Below, piece by piece: positions 47,186 through 56,531 of a DNA stretch of 64,000 bases. The notes under the pieces were generated by a model, which worked only from the letters and a program-made list of their open reading frames with translations, was not told the origin of the DNA and did not search any database. The first letter of the stretch is position 1. The number at the start of each line of letters is the position of its first letter. Made by a program: the position numbers and the translations under genes. Location: assembly GCF_030161235.1 (NCBI RefSeq), contig NZ_BSPW01000061.1:18293-82292 (forward strand), written 5' to 3'. The stretch comes from Vibrio zhanjiangensis. Lineage in GTDB: Bacteria > Pseudomonadota > Gammaproteobacteria > Enterobacterales > Vibrionaceae.

Positions 47186-47269
47186 TCAAGAATAATACAA
47201 ATTGATTTAAATCATCTAGTTATATTACTCTAATTTTAATGATCTCATTAAGAAAGAGGTATTGGCGCA

Positions 47270-47299
47270 CCATTTTGTAAGAAATATCGCACAAAATGG
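47270..47299 (-). promoter_or_regulatory. Palindromic upstream element of the CsrB-like RNA (possible VarA/GacA site)
   Basis: CCATTTTGT (47270-47278) and ACAAAATGG (47291-47299) are a perfect inverted repeat. Inside is TGTAAGAAATATCGCACA (47276-47293), which resembles the GacA upstream element TGTAAG...CTTACA. It lies about 75-100 bp upstream of the inferred promoter and just past the ggt stop, so it could also contribute to ggt termination, but there is no T run. Confidence 0.5.
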
Positions 47300-47313
47300 C
47301 GGGCAAATAGTTA

Positions 47314-49062
47314 CTACTGGCCGATGGCTACCCCTTCACGTCTAGGATCTGCCGCTCCTTCTAGTTGTTGATCATTAATTAAAATGGCATGAAGGCCTGA
47401 ATTTAAATCTCCAACATTTACCTCAAAGCCCATTTTTTCTAGCTCTGGTTTGAACTGTTCGGCTGAGGTGCCTTGCTCAATATCAAGGGGACCAAAACGA
47501 TTCATTATATGAGGCAGGTCAATGGCTTGCTGAATGTCCATCCCCCACTGAGTGTGGGCAATGATCGCTTGTGCTACATAACCTATAATGCGACTTCCGC
47601 CGGGAGAGCCGATAGCCATATAGGGTTTATCATCCTTCAGGATTATCGTCGGTGCCATTGAAGAACGAGGCCGCTTACCCGGCTCAAGTCGATTCGCAAT
47701 GGGATTGCCACTGCTGTGAGTATTGAACGAAAAATCCGTGAGTTCGTTGTTGAGAATAAAGCCGTTGGTCATAAGACGTGAGCCAAATGCGTTCTCAACA
47801 GATGCGGTCATAGAGACAACATTCCCTTGTTTATCAACAATATTAAAATGGCTTGTTGAGGGTAACTCGATTGATTCATCGGGATTTTGCTGGCGAGCAT
47901 AGTCCCATGGTGGCGAACCCGCAGACGCGTTTGCTAATGCTTTTCCCGGTGTAATGAGCTTGGCTCGCTGCTTTAGATAATCTGCATTGATTAAGCCTTG
48001 AGTTGGCATGGGAACAAAGTCCTCATCGGCCATATACATGCCTCGGTCGGCAAAAGCTAACAGTGAGGCGTCAGCAATAACTTGCCATGATTTGGCACTA
48101 TTTGGACCCCAAGCCTTCAGATTGAACGACTCTGTGATGGTGAGTATTTGGTTGACCGTGAGTGCTCCAGAGGCTGGAGGACCCATTCCGCAAATATCAT
48201 AGTTTTGGTACGCAGAACAAATTGGTTGGCGCTGTTTTACCTTGTATATATCAAAGTCCTCTTGAGCGAGGACGCCAGGGTTACCTTGTGCTGATCTGAC
48301 GGTATTTACAATATCGGCAGCGATTTTTCCTTTATAGAAGGCATCTGCTCCGTGTTCGGCAATGGCGGTAAGTGTTGCTGCATAAGCTGGGTTTTTTAGC
48401 ACGGTTCCTTGTTTTTTAGGCGAGCCGTCAGGATTAAAAAAATACGCTCTTGTCTCAGGAAAACGAGACAATCGTTCACCATCTTTGGCAATTAAAGTGG
48501 CAAGCCTAGGGCTAATTACAAATCCCTCCAAGGCGAGCGTTATAACGGGCTTAAACAATTGCTTCCATTCCAGCTTTCCGTATTTTTGGTGGGTTTCCCA
48601 CATTAACTTGACAACACCAGGTGTGCCTACCGAGCGACCACCTACGACGGCATCGTAGAATTGCATAGGCTGGCCATTTTCATCCTGAAAGAGCTGTGGT
48701 GTGGCTGCCAGAGGCGCCGTTTCTCTGCCATCGTAAGTGGTCAGTTTGTTATTCTTCGCATCCCAGTAAACGAGAAATGCACCACCACCTATTCCGGAAG
48801 ATTGCGGTTCGACCAGCCCCAACATCAGCTGAGTGGTGATCATTGCATCGATGGCGTTACCACCTTGTTTGAGAATGTCAGCACCCGCTTGCGTAGCAAG
48901 AGGGTTTGCAGCAGTTACCATCCAGTCTTTGGCTTTGACCAACTGTTTTTTTTCCAAACCGCTACTTTGCTCTGGAGCAACAGAGTCTGCTGCCTGATTA
49001 GCGTGCGCTGCAATAGAGGTAAATAGTAGGAATGTTGCTAGAGAAGGGTGTTTCCACTGCAT
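47314..49062 (-). CDS. ggt: Gamma-glutamyltransferase
   Basis: GGT is a periplasmic N-terminal nucleophile enzyme that cleaves or transfers the gamma-glutamyl group of glutathione. It is made as a 582-residue precursor with a Sec signal peptide (cleavage after AHA) and self-cleaves before the catalytic Thr, here T403 in LPSTSHFNIVDKQGNVVS. The oxyanion/substrate segment GSPGGSRIIGYV is also present. The ATG at 49062 is chosen because AAGGAG lies six bases upstream; an earlier in-frame ATG at 49083 has no such site. Confidence 0.95.
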   Translation of the reverse strand: MQWKHPSLATFLLFTSIAAHANQAADSVAPEQSSGLEKKQLVKAKDWMVTAANPLATQAGADILKQGGNAIDAMITTQLMLGLVEPQSSGIGGGAFLVYWDAKNNKLTTYDGRETAPLAATPQLFQDENGQPMQFYDAVVGGRSVGTPGVVKLMWETHQKYGKLEWKQLFKPVITLALEGFVISPRLATLIAKDGERLSRFPETRAYFFNPDGSPKKQGTVLKNPAYAATLTAIAEHGADAFYKGKIAADIVNTVRSAQGNPGVLAQEDFDIYKVKQRQPICSAYQNYDICGMGPPASGALTVNQILTITESFNLKAWGPNSAKSWQVIADASLLAFADRGMYMADEDFVPMPTQGLINADYLKQRAKLITPGKALANASAGSPPWDYARQQNPDESIELPSTSHFNIVDKQGNVVSMTASVENAFGSRLMTNGFILNNELTDFSFNTHSSGNPIANRLEPGKRPRSSMAPTIILKDDKPYMAIGSPGGSRIIGYVAQAIIAHTQWGMDIQQAIDLPHIMNRFGPLDIEQGTSAEQFKPELEKMGFEVNVGDLNSGLHAILINDQQLEGAADPRREGVAIGQ

Positions 49063-49158
49063 CTTGTACTCCTTGTTAAACATGCGAGGACAGAGTGGCA
49101 GTGGAAGAGCGGATAGTCTAAGACTTTGTTATAAAAATGTAATGTCGAATCAATTTTT

Positions 49159-49833
49159 TTATACATTTAACAATAAACCACCTATGGATTGCCAAAGAAT
49201 ACTAGTGCCTACTATGGAAAATATTACGCCACACAAGCCATCAATATAAAATGCCATTGCTTGCACCTTGCTTTGCATGCGCTGAGTTGAGAGCACCCAA
49301 GCAAGCAGCGAAAACCATACCAAAGACAATCCCCACAGCATGATCAAAGCGATACCTTTACCAATCAGAGACATATCTGCTGGCACTAAGCTTGACATAA
49401 GACTTATAAAGAAAACCAGAGCTTTAGGATTAAGGATATTGGTTGATAATCCTCGAGAGAAAGCTTGGCGCTTGTTGTTCAGCAAGACATTGTTTTCCTG
49501 ATTAGGCTCAGATCCAGTCCCATTTTTTGCTTGCCAGCATCCTTTGAGCGCGCAGTAGCCTAGATATGTTAGGTAGCTACCACCGACTAACTGCAACGTC
49601 GAGAATAAGTTGGGATGCTGATGCACGAGATAGCTCATACCAGTCAAGCTTAAAATCGAGTGCAATAAAATACCGGCAGAAAGGCCTAAGGCAATATAGA
49701 GCCCAGTTTGTCGTCCATAGCGTGCTGCATTTTGGACCACCAGAGCAACATCGGGCCCCGGACTCATTAAGGCAACAAAGTGTACGCTAGCAAGCGTGAT
49801 TAGAATCGGTAGTTCGTTCATTGAGATACTCAT
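49159..49833 (-). CDS. LysE/RhtB family amino acid exporter
   Basis: A 224-residue inner-membrane exporter with about six helices. The family signature MSPGPDVALVVQNAARYGRQTG region is intact, followed by NILNPKALVFFISLMSS. Substrates in the family are amino acids such as homoserine, threonine or arginine; this one is not predicted. It follows an AraC regulator on the same strand at 58 bp, which may control it. The start may be 49833 or the ATG at 49821. Confidence 0.88.
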   Translation of the reverse strand: MSISMNELPILITLASVHFVALMSPGPDVALVVQNAARYGRQTGLYIALGLSAGILLHSILSLTGMSYLVHQHPNLFSTLQLVGGSYLTYLGYCALKGCWQAKNGTGSEPNQENNVLLNNKRQAFSRGLSTNILNPKALVFFISLMSSLVPADMSLIGKGIALIMLWGLSLVWFSLLAWVLSTQRMQSKVQAMAFYIDGLCGVIFSIVGTSILWQSIGGLLLNV

Positions 49834-49891
49834 CGATAAATCATGTTTGAGCCTATTTTGCCCTACTGAACATCACCAAGATTGTAAATTA

Positions 49892-50689
49892 TTAACACTG
49901 CAGCTTAGAGGGGGAAATACCGTATGTCGCTTTAAAGGCTTTACTAAAATGTGCTTGATCATAAAAGCCAATTTGGTGGGCGACTTCAGTGCCACATATT
50001 CCGCTTTTGAGTAGTCTCAAGCCATGCTCTAGTCTTAAGCGACTTAACCAAGCGTAGGGAGTTAAGCCTATTTTTGCCTTAAAATGGCGCTGAAATTGAG
50101 TCGGACTAAGATGGCAGAGTTGGGATAACTCTTCAAGTTTCACGGGTTGGTCTAAATTGGCCATTAAATAGTCTTTTAGTGTTGAGATGGATTGATTTCC
50201 TAGTGGTACGGTATTTTTTTGCTGTATGGCGCCATAGTGACGAAACAAGAGTTCAAACCCCTCATAGGGCAGACAATCTTTTGCTAGCTGACTAAGGTTG
50301 TTTGTTCCCAAGGCTTGATGGACTCTAACCATATGTTGGAAGAGAGCCGGGTTTGAAATAATCAATCGGCTGAATTGAACCTGATCGCTTTCACACTTTA
50401 GATCAGCAAGCTCACTAAACCATTTGGGATCGATGGAGAAAACTCGTACTTGATAGCCCTCACTATGGATGGAACTTCCATCGTGTAGCTCATCTGGAGG
50501 CATTATCACGATTTGTCCTTGCCCAATGGTATGATTTACACCTTGGTAAAAGAACTTTTGTTGGCCGTTAGTTACCAAGCCAATATGAAAGTCGAGGTGA
50601 TAGTGCCTGCGGAAAGCGAACTTTTGGTAGTTCGCATGGATCAGGCCGATTTGTTTATCTTGTGTGGTGAGGTAATTGACCTTGTCCAT
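49892..50689 (-). CDS. AraC family transcriptional regulator
   Basis: A 265-residue regulator: an N-terminal cupin-like sensing domain (HYHLDFHIGLVTNGQQKFFY, then IVIMPPDELHDG) and a C-terminal double helix-turn-helix (LEELSQLCHLSPTQFQRHFK and GTEVAHQIGFYDQAHFSKAF). It probably drives the LysE/RhtB exporter immediately downstream; similar AraC-LysE pairs are common. The effector is unknown. Confidence 0.9.
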   Translation of the reverse strand: MDKVNYLTTQDKQIGLIHANYQKFAFRRHYHLDFHIGLVTNGQQKFFYQGVNHTIGQGQIVIMPPDELHDGSSIHSEGYQVRVFSIDPKWFSELADLKCESDQVQFSRLIISNPALFQHMVRVHQALGTNNLSQLAKDCLPYEGFELLFRHYGAIQQKNTVPLGNQSISTLKDYLMANLDQPVKLEELSQLCHLSPTQFQRHFKAKIGLTPYAWLSRLRLEHGLRLLKSGICGTEVAHQIGFYDQAHFSKAFKATYGISPSKLQC

Positions 50690-50846
50690 AGCAATGCTTT
50701 GTCTAAAATTTAATCGATAATATACATAGTTTAATCATTTGTCTTGTAAATAAAGATCAGTCATTAGAGATTTGTAAGCGTATGCCAGCAGGGTTGAGAG
50801 ATGATTGTACTCCAGCATTTATATTATGCATGGAGTACATACCATA

Positions 50847-51749
50847 CTAACATTTTGTTTTTCCAGAGCGTTTTTGGGTTTTAAGCCCGTCATAACTAAA
50901 AATGACCAAAGCACTCCATATAAAGGCAAAAGTAATGGCCTTATCTTGACTAAAATCTTCACCATAAACCAAGACAGCCAGTAAAAACATCAGACTTGGA
51001 CCAATGTATTGGATAAAACCTAATGTGGAGAGTTTCAGGCGCGTCGCGGCTCCCGTAAAACACAGTAGGGGGAGAGTGGTGACTATCCCTGCCGAAATAA
51101 GTAACAGATTTAAATTTAGGGTGTTGTGCGATAAATTAGCAGTTGGTGAGTCTGCGATCCATAGAAGATAGATGGCTGCAGCTGGGAGCATGATCAATGT
51201 TTCAATAAATAAGCCGGTTTGAGCATCAAGACTGACTTTTTTACGTAGTAACCCGTATACTCCAAATGTAGCCGCGAGTGCGATTGCCACTATTGGGATT
51301 GAGCCAAAAGCAAGCAGCTGTATTACAACTCCAATCGACGCTAATATCACAGCGAACCATTGCAGTTTACGCAGTCGTTCGCCCAAAAATAACATCCCAA
51401 GCACGACGTTGAACAATGGATTGATGTAATAGCCTAGGCTTGCATCTAGCATATGATTGTTGTTAATCGCCCAGATGAAAATTAGCCAATTTATTCCCAC
51501 TAAAAAAGAGGTAGAAAACAAACATAACATCTTATTTTTTGAGCGAGTGACGTCTCTTACATTGCGCCAGCGACGACCTATATGTAGCAGTATACTAAGA
51601 AGCAGGAACGACCAAATGATGCGATGACCAACTATTTCTAGCGGTGAAACTTGATTAATGGCTTTAAAATAGATGGGTGCTATACCCCACATTGTGTAGG
51701 CGCTGATCGCGAGCAGCATGCCTTGCTTTGATTGGTGTTCCGTTGTCAT
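50847..51749 (-). CDS. rarD: EamA family transporter RarD
   Basis: A 300-residue membrane protein with about ten helices and two EamA repeats. The opening MLLAISAYTMWGIAPIYFKA and the segment HRIIWSFLLL are characteristic of RarD, whose substrate is unknown and which has been linked to chloramphenicol tolerance in Pseudomonas. The frame extends to 51815; the ATG at 51749 is preferred because it gives the usual N terminus. It is divergent from recQ. Confidence 0.88.
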   Translation of the reverse strand: MTTEHQSKQGMLLAISAYTMWGIAPIYFKAINQVSPLEIVGHRIIWSFLLLSILLHIGRRWRNVRDVTRSKNKMLCLFSTSFLVGINWLIFIWAINNNHMLDASLGYYINPLFNVVLGMLFLGERLRKLQWFAVILASIGVVIQLLAFGSIPIVAIALAATFGVYGLLRKKVSLDAQTGLFIETLIMLPAAAIYLLWIADSPTANLSHNTLNLNLLLISAGIVTTLPLLCFTGAATRLKLSTLGFIQYIGPSLMFLLAVLVYGEDFSQDKAITFAFIWSALVIFSYDGLKTQKRSGKTKC

Positions 51750-51929
51750 TGATAGTCTAACTGCACAATTTAATTGAAGTAAGGTTGCAGTATACGCAAT
51801 AGCATCACTTATCACCTAGCTCCGTTTTGCATATAAGTTGATTTCGCTGCAAATTGAAGTTTTATTCATATTCGAACACTACTACAATGTGCGCTTTGCA
51901 TTTCCCCACGTTTTTCGGCTGAGACCTCC

Positions 51930-53765
51930 ATGACTGCGACATTGTTCGATCAACAACCTGATTTGACCATCACACCTGAAACTGTGCTAGAAAATGTGTT
52001 TGGTTATAAATCATTTCGTCACGGCCAAAGGGAAGTCATTGATGCTGTTGGTGCGGGTCATGATTGCATTGTCATTATGCCCACAGGTGGTGGTAAGTCA
52101 CTTTGCTATCAGATACCAGCGTTGGTAAGAGGGGGGGTAACGCTCGTTATTTCACCGTTGATTTCTCTGATGAAAGATCAGGTTGATCAATTGAAAGCCA
52201 ATGGGGTAGCTGCGGAATGCATTCACTCTGCAATGACTCGAGAAGATCTGAGTCGTGTTTATAGTCGCATGCAATCTGGCCAGTTAACGTTAGTTTATGT
52301 CTCGCCAGAACGAGTACTAATGCGCGATTTTGTTGAGCGACTTGAATCACTTTCATTAGCCATGATCGCGGTTGATGAGGCTCACTGCATTTCTCAATGG
52401 GGTCATGACTTTAGACCAGAGTACGCTTGTCTAGGGCAGCTAAAAAAACAATTTCCCGCAGTGCCTTTTATGGCACTTACTGCTACCGCTGATGAAGCGA
52501 CGAGAAATGACATTACTCATAGATTGCAGCTTCAAGAACCTCATGTCTATTTAGGTAGTTTTGATAGGCCTAACATTCGCTATACCTTGGTGGAGAAACA
52601 CAAGCCAATTTCACAGATCATTCGTTTTGTCGCCGAGCAAAAAAACCACTGTGGCATTATTTATTGTGGTAGTCGCAAGAAAGTCGAAATGGTGACGGAG
52701 AAATTGTGCAATAACCATATTCGTGCGGCCAGCTATCATGCTGGCTTGGATACCGATGAGCGCGCTTATGTCCAAGAAGCTTTTCAGCGTGATGATATCC
52801 AGATAGTGGTCGCTACTGTAGCGTTTGGTATGGGTATCAATAAGCCCAATGTGCGTTTTGTTGTTCACTTTGATATTCCGCGCAATATTGAATCTTATTA
52901 CCAAGAAACTGGCCGTGCTGGGCGAGATGGCTTACCAGCTGAAGCCATGATGCTTTACGACCCTGCGGACATGAGTTGGTTGCGAAGAATGCTGGATGAA
53001 AAAGATGATGGGCCGCAAAAACAAGTAGAAAATCATAAATTAAATGCGATGAGTGCGTTTGCCGAGGCGCAGACATGTCGGCGTCAAGTACTGCTCAACT
53101 ATTTCGGTGAGTATAGTGATAAGCGCTGCGGTAACTGCGATATTTGCCTTGACCCACCTAAGCATTTTGATGCGACGGAACAAGCACGCAAAGCCATTTC
53201 TTGTGTTTATCGTGTCAACCAGAGTTTTGGTATTGGCTATGTTGTTGAAGTATTACGTGGTATGCAAAATAGTCGTATTCGCGAAAATGGGCATGACAAG
53301 CTTTCAACCTATGGTATCGGTCGTGAAAACAGCCATGACTATTGGGTTAGTATATTTCGTCAGCTAATCCACAAGGGCTTGTTGTCTCAAAACATCACCC
53401 GTAATTCAACCTTGCAATTAACAGAGGAGGCTCGTCCGCTGCTGCGGGGTGAGATGACATTGGATTTGGCGGTTCCAAGGCTTGATACAGCGGCAAGAAC
53501 GGCGAAATCAGAAAAGCTAACCAGTAAGAATTACGATAAAAAATTATTTGCCAAGTTGCGCAAATTGCGTAAGTCAATTGCTGATGAAGATGGATTGCCT
53601 CCTTATGTCGTGTTTAGTGATGCCACATTAATTGATATGGCAGAAATGTTGCCGACGTCTTATGGCGAGATGTTAGCAGTTAATGGGGTTGGCCAGCGTA
53701 AGCTAGAAAAATACGCCGATCCATTTTTGGATTTGATTCAGGAGCATGTGTCTTTCCATGGATAA
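51930..53765 (+). CDS. recQ: ATP-dependent DNA helicase RecQ
   Basis: RecQ is a 3'-5' helicase of the RecF recombination pathway. The 611-residue protein has Walker A MPTGGGKSLCYQIP, the DEAH box AVDEAHCISQWGHDFRPEY, SATAD-type LTATAD, the zinc-binding Cys set (CRRQVLLNYFGEYSDKRCGN followed by CDIC) and a C-terminal HRDC domain (MLPTSYGEMLAVNGVGQRKL). The length equals E. coli's 609. Its last eight bases overlap the next gene. Confidence 0.97.
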   Translation: MTATLFDQQPDLTITPETVLENVFGYKSFRHGQREVIDAVGAGHDCIVIMPTGGGKSLCYQIPALVRGGVTLVISPLISLMKDQVDQLKANGVAAECIHSAMTREDLSRVYSRMQSGQLTLVYVSPERVLMRDFVERLESLSLAMIAVDEAHCISQWGHDFRPEYACLGQLKKQFPAVPFMALTATADEATRNDITHRLQLQEPHVYLGSFDRPNIRYTLVEKHKPISQIIRFVAEQKNHCGIIYCGSRKKVEMVTEKLCNNHIRAASYHAGLDTDERAYVQEAFQRDDIQIVVATVAFGMGINKPNVRFVVHFDIPRNIESYYQETGRAGRDGLPAEAMMLYDPADMSWLRRMLDEKDDGPQKQVENHKLNAMSAFAEAQTCRRQVLLNYFGEYSDKRCGNCDICLDPPKHFDATEQARKAISCVYRVNQSFGIGYVVEVLRGMQNSRIRENGHDKLSTYGIGRENSHDYWVSIFRQLIHKGLLSQNITRNSTLQLTEEARPLLRGEMTLDLAVPRLDTAARTAKSEKLTSKNYDKKLFAKLRKLRKSIADEDGLPPYVVFSDATLIDMAEMLPTSYGEMLAVNGVGQRKLEKYADPFLDLIQEHVSFHG

Positions 53766-54072
53766 AGTAAAGAAGGTATTTGGGTTGCGGGAATATCAGC
53801 CTCAGCTGGGCATCCTCGTTGTTCAAACACCATATTTTGATTTTGATAGTTTTCCTCAAATGGCAGAGCATTTGTTACAGCAACTTTCTGCAACTGTAGT
53901 TGAAAAGCAATGGGATGCGGACATCCACTCTTGGTTAATTGATTTTGAAGGGTGCCAGATGTTGCTGAAGTCTGAACATTATAGTGAGAGCGTATGGTTG
54001 GAAGCGTTGAATGTAAAAAGCAGCAGAGAGGAGCTTGACTATCTTGCCAACTTATTTCGCTGTGGCTTTTAA
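53758..54072 (+). CDS. Small DUF3630-like protein
   Basis: A 104-residue protein without signal or membrane segment, mixed alpha/beta, Trp- and acid-rich. It resembles the DUF3630 family found beside recQ in vibrios and relatives; function unknown. The ATG at 53758 is inside the end of recQ, overlapping it by eight bases, which suggests translational coupling and a shared transcript. Confidence 0.78.
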   Translation: MDKVKKVFGLREYQPQLGILVVQTPYFDFDSFPQMAEHLLQQLSATVVEKQWDADIHSWLIDFEGCQMLLKSEHYSESVWLEALNVKSSREELDYLANLFRCGF

Positions 54073-54100
54073 TCAGAACTGATAAACCTTGGAGTGTCTA

Positions 54101-54128
54101 TTGCAGAGAGAGGTGGTTAATGTATAAT
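54101..54128 (+). promoter_or_regulatory. Probable yhhQ promoter
   Basis: TTGCAG (54101-54106), 16-bp spacer, TATAAT (54123-54128). It would give a leader of about 180 nt that includes a perfect hairpin AGTCCAA/TTGGACT (about 54249-54267) and the preQ1 aptamer. Confidence 0.65.
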
Positions 54129-54270
54129 CACCCGCCGCGATAATTATCAAGTTGAATATCTATAGATATAACCATGGCTAAGGCTATATCAGTAACTAAA
54201 GTATTCGATGAGATATTTGTCGTTTTGATGATTAACATTATTGGTAGAAGTCCAACAATATTGGACTCAA

Positions 54271-54308
54271 TTTGGGTTCCCTCACCCCCAAACCAAATTA
54301 AAAAGGTA
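54271..54308 (+). promoter_or_regulatory. preQ1-I riboswitch controlling yhhQ translation
   Basis: Stem P1 is TTTGGG (54271-54276) with CCCAAA (54287-54292), closing the loop TTCCCTCACC. The pattern GGTTC...CACCC at the stem-loop junction and the A-rich tail (54293-54304) follow the preQ1-I aptamer as I know it. Loop bases CCT can pair with AGG at 54304-54306 to form the pseudoknot P2. That AGG is also the ribosome binding site, six bases before the yhhQ ATG. Ligand binding should therefore block translation of the preQ0/preQ1 transporter. Confidence 0.8.
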
Positions 54309-54312
54309 TCTT

Positions 54313-54981
54313 ATGAGTCGTTTTTCTCCCGCTCAACAGCGCAAAGCGCTTCTTCTATTGGTTTTGTTCCATTTGGTGATTATTGCTTCGAGCAATTATC
54401 TGGTACAGCTGCCATTTACTCTCTTTGGTCTTCACACGACGTGGGGAGCATTTACTTTCCCATTTATCTTTCTGGCCACCGATCTTACGGTACGTATTTT
54501 TGGTCCTCAGCTAGCGCGAAGAATCATCTTTTGGGTAATGTTGCCTGCCCTTGCGGTTTCTTACGGGCTATCGGTTGTCTTTTTTGAAGGGCAGTTTCAA
54601 GGTTTTGCTCATTTAGGTGAATTTAACCTGTTTGTCGCGCGCATCGCGATTGCCAGTTTTATGGCTTATTTACTTGGTCAAATATTGGATGTACATGTAT
54701 TCAATCGTCTACGCCAGATGAAGCACTGGTGGATAGCGCCAACTTGTTCCACTTTAGTGGGCAATGCACTGGATACGCTGGCCTTTTTCTCGATTGCCTT
54801 TTACCAAAGTCCCGATCCGTTTATGGCAGAGCACTGGGGAGAAATTGCGTTGGTTGATTATGGCTTTAAGCTGATCATTAGTTTAGGCCTATTTGTCCCC
54901 ATGTATGGTGTGTTACTCAACTATCTCGTCAAAAAAATCACCGCAGTTAACCCGGATTTTCGCGTGTTAGGTGTTAACTAA
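54313..54981 (+). CDS. yhhQ: Queuosine precursor transporter YhhQ
   Basis: YhhQ (COG1738) imports 7-cyano-7-deazaguanine (preQ0) and related precursors for tRNA queuosine. The 222-residue protein has six hydrophobic helices and the family blocks TTWGAFTFPFIFLATDLTVR and DVHVFNRLRQMKHWW. The ATG at 54313 follows AAGG; the frame is open to 54241 but the longer form would read through the riboswitch. A preQ1 aptamer directly upstream supports the function independently. Confidence 0.95.
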   Translation: MSRFSPAQQRKALLLLVLFHLVIIASSNYLVQLPFTLFGLHTTWGAFTFPFIFLATDLTVRIFGPQLARRIIFWVMLPALAVSYGLSVVFFEGQFQGFAHLGEFNLFVARIAIASFMAYLLGQILDVHVFNRLRQMKHWWIAPTCSTLVGNALDTLAFFSIAFYQSPDPFMAEHWGEIALVDYGFKLIISLGLFVPMYGVLLNYLVKKITAVNPDFRVLGVN

Positions 54982-54995
54982 GACATCCATAATTA

Positions 54996-55031
54996 AAAAG
55001 GGCCCAGTCAATATTGACAGGGCCCTTTTAG
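54996..55031. terminator. Bidirectional terminator between yhhQ and gppA
   Basis: AAAAGGGCCC (54996-55005) pairs with GGGCCCTTTT (55020-55029) around a smaller palindrome TCAATATTGA, between convergent genes. Confidence 0.92.
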
Positions 55032-55032
55032 T

Positions 55033-56523
55033 TTAATGTGTTGTGATGACTAATGGCCAATTAAGGTCGCTTTGCCGATTGACTTCCATTTCCAGTTCCG
55101 CAGCGGTAAGAGGATTGGCCTTAAGCCATTGAGATGACAAGTTTATAATGAGCTTGTCTGCGTTTGATTTTAAGAGGATGTTTGGCTCTAAATCAGGGCT
55201 GCGTCTATGTGAGAGTATCACAGAGATTCTGAGTAAACGTAGGATACGCTGTGCGCTAACATCAGAGACAGCGTGCTGCACAGGCAGAGAAGTGAGATGC
55301 TCGCGGTAGCGGCGTAGCACTTCACTAAGAAGCTGCTTTTGTGCGCGAGTATAGCCAGGCAAGTCCAAGTTTTGTAATAGGTAAGCGCTGTGCTCCCCTC
55401 CTGTTTTGAAGTCAATCGTGAGACCAATTTCATGTAATTTTGCCGCGGCCTCTAATATCGCGATGCCTTGCGTTTCGGATATCCAATTTTCTTCACATTG
55501 ACCTAACAACTTGACCGCCAAATTGGCTACCTGTTCGCCGTAAGCCTTGTCTAATTGATAGCGACTCTGCAAGCTGGCTATGGTGCGAGCTTGAATATTG
55601 TCTTGTTTTAGCTCGTCCACCATTTCGTACACAAGACCCTCGCGCAGAGCCCCGCCAGATAACGTCATTGAGTCAATATTGAGAAGCTCAAAGATGGCAA
55701 TCAGGATAGATAGGCCGCTTGGAAATACTAGAGCGCGTTCTAACGTCAGTCCTTCAATTTCAAGTTCTTCCAGATGGTCAGTGAGCATAGCCTGTTTTTG
55801 TAGGCGTTTCAGTTTGGCGTGAGTGATGACTTCATCCATGCCTTGTGCCAGCATAATTTCTTGTAACGCCTGCACGGTTCCCGATGCTCCGACGCAGACA
55901 TCCCAGCCAATACTTGTGTACTGGGTTAGAATCGGCCTTAATCTTTCTTTAGCTGCGGCTATCGCATTTGCAAAGTTATCAGCAGAGAGCTGGCGGTCTT
56001 TAAAGTGATTCTCAAGCCAAGTAACACAGCCCATTTTTAAACTGTTGAGTACCTTGGCATCAAATCCTTGGCCAATAATCAGCTCTGTGCTCGCGCCGCC
56101 GATATCGACGACTAGGCGACGTCCGCAACCACCTGAAGTGTGCGCAACGCCCTTGTATATAGTGGCGGCTTCTTCCTCGCCATCAATGACCTCTATCTCA
56201 TAACCTAGTATTTTCTTAGCTTGACTGAGAAAGGTATCAGCATTGGTTGCCGTTCTGAGTGTCGCGGTTCCCACAATGCGAATATTCTGTTTTTGAATAT
56301 CCTGAAGACGCTCTGCAAACAGGCTCAAGCAGTCCCATCCCCGTTGCATTGCCTCATGGCTCAAGCAGTTGTTTTCGTCTAATCCCGCGGCTAAACGAAC
56401 TTTCCGTTTAATTTTCGCCATGGTTTGTACGCTACCACTTATATGGCGCACAATTAGCATATGAAAACTGTTGGATCCAAGGTCAATGGCAGCATAAAGT
56501 GGGGATGAAGCTTCTTGTGTCAT
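55033..56523 (-). CDS. gppA: Guanosine pentaphosphate phosphohydrolase / exopolyphosphatase
   Basis: GppA converts pppGpp to ppGpp and belongs to the Ppx/GppA actin-like ATPase fold. The 496-residue protein has [17 protein letters not shown] at the N terminus, the [13 protein letters not shown] phosphate loop and a C-terminal HD-like helical domain. Adjacency to rhlB (eight bases) is the E. coli gppA-rhlB arrangement, favouring GppA over Ppx, though sequence alone does not fully separate them. Confidence 0.9.
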   Translation of the reverse strand: MTQEASSPLYAAIDLGSNSFHMLIVRHISGSVQTMAKIKRKVRLAAGLDENNCLSHEAMQRGWDCLSLFAERLQDIQKQNIRIVGTATLRTATNADTFLSQAKKILGYEIEVIDGEEEAATIYKGVAHTSGGCGRRLVVDIGGASTELIIGQGFDAKVLNSLKMGCVTWLENHFKDRQLSADNFANAIAAAKERLRPILTQYTSIGWDVCVGASGTVQALQEIMLAQGMDEVITHAKLKRLQKQAMLTDHLEELEIEGLTLERALVFPSGLSILIAIFELLNIDSMTLSGGALREGLVYEMVDELKQDNIQARTIASLQSRYQLDKAYGEQVANLAVKLLGQCEENWISETQGIAILEAAAKLHEIGLTIDFKTGGEHSAYLLQNLDLPGYTRAQKQLLSEVLRRYREHLTSLPVQHAVSDVSAQRILRLLRISVILSHRRSPDLEPNILLKSNADKLIINLSSQWLKANPLTAAELEMEVNRQSDLNWPLVITTH

Positions 56524-56531
56524 AGACAGTC

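Noticed and set aside
46995..47195. 66-codon open frame on the plus strand
   Set aside because: It lies antisense to the CsrB-like RNA; its codons reflect the repeated TCCT motifs. No ribosome binding site.
49566..50014. Plus-strand open frames across the LysE and AraC genes
   Set aside because: They are shadows of well-supported minus-strand genes.
54174..54587. 137-codon open frame starting upstream of yhhQ
   Set aside because: It overlaps the preQ1 aptamer and about 275 bases of yhhQ in another frame, with no ribosome binding site before its ATG.
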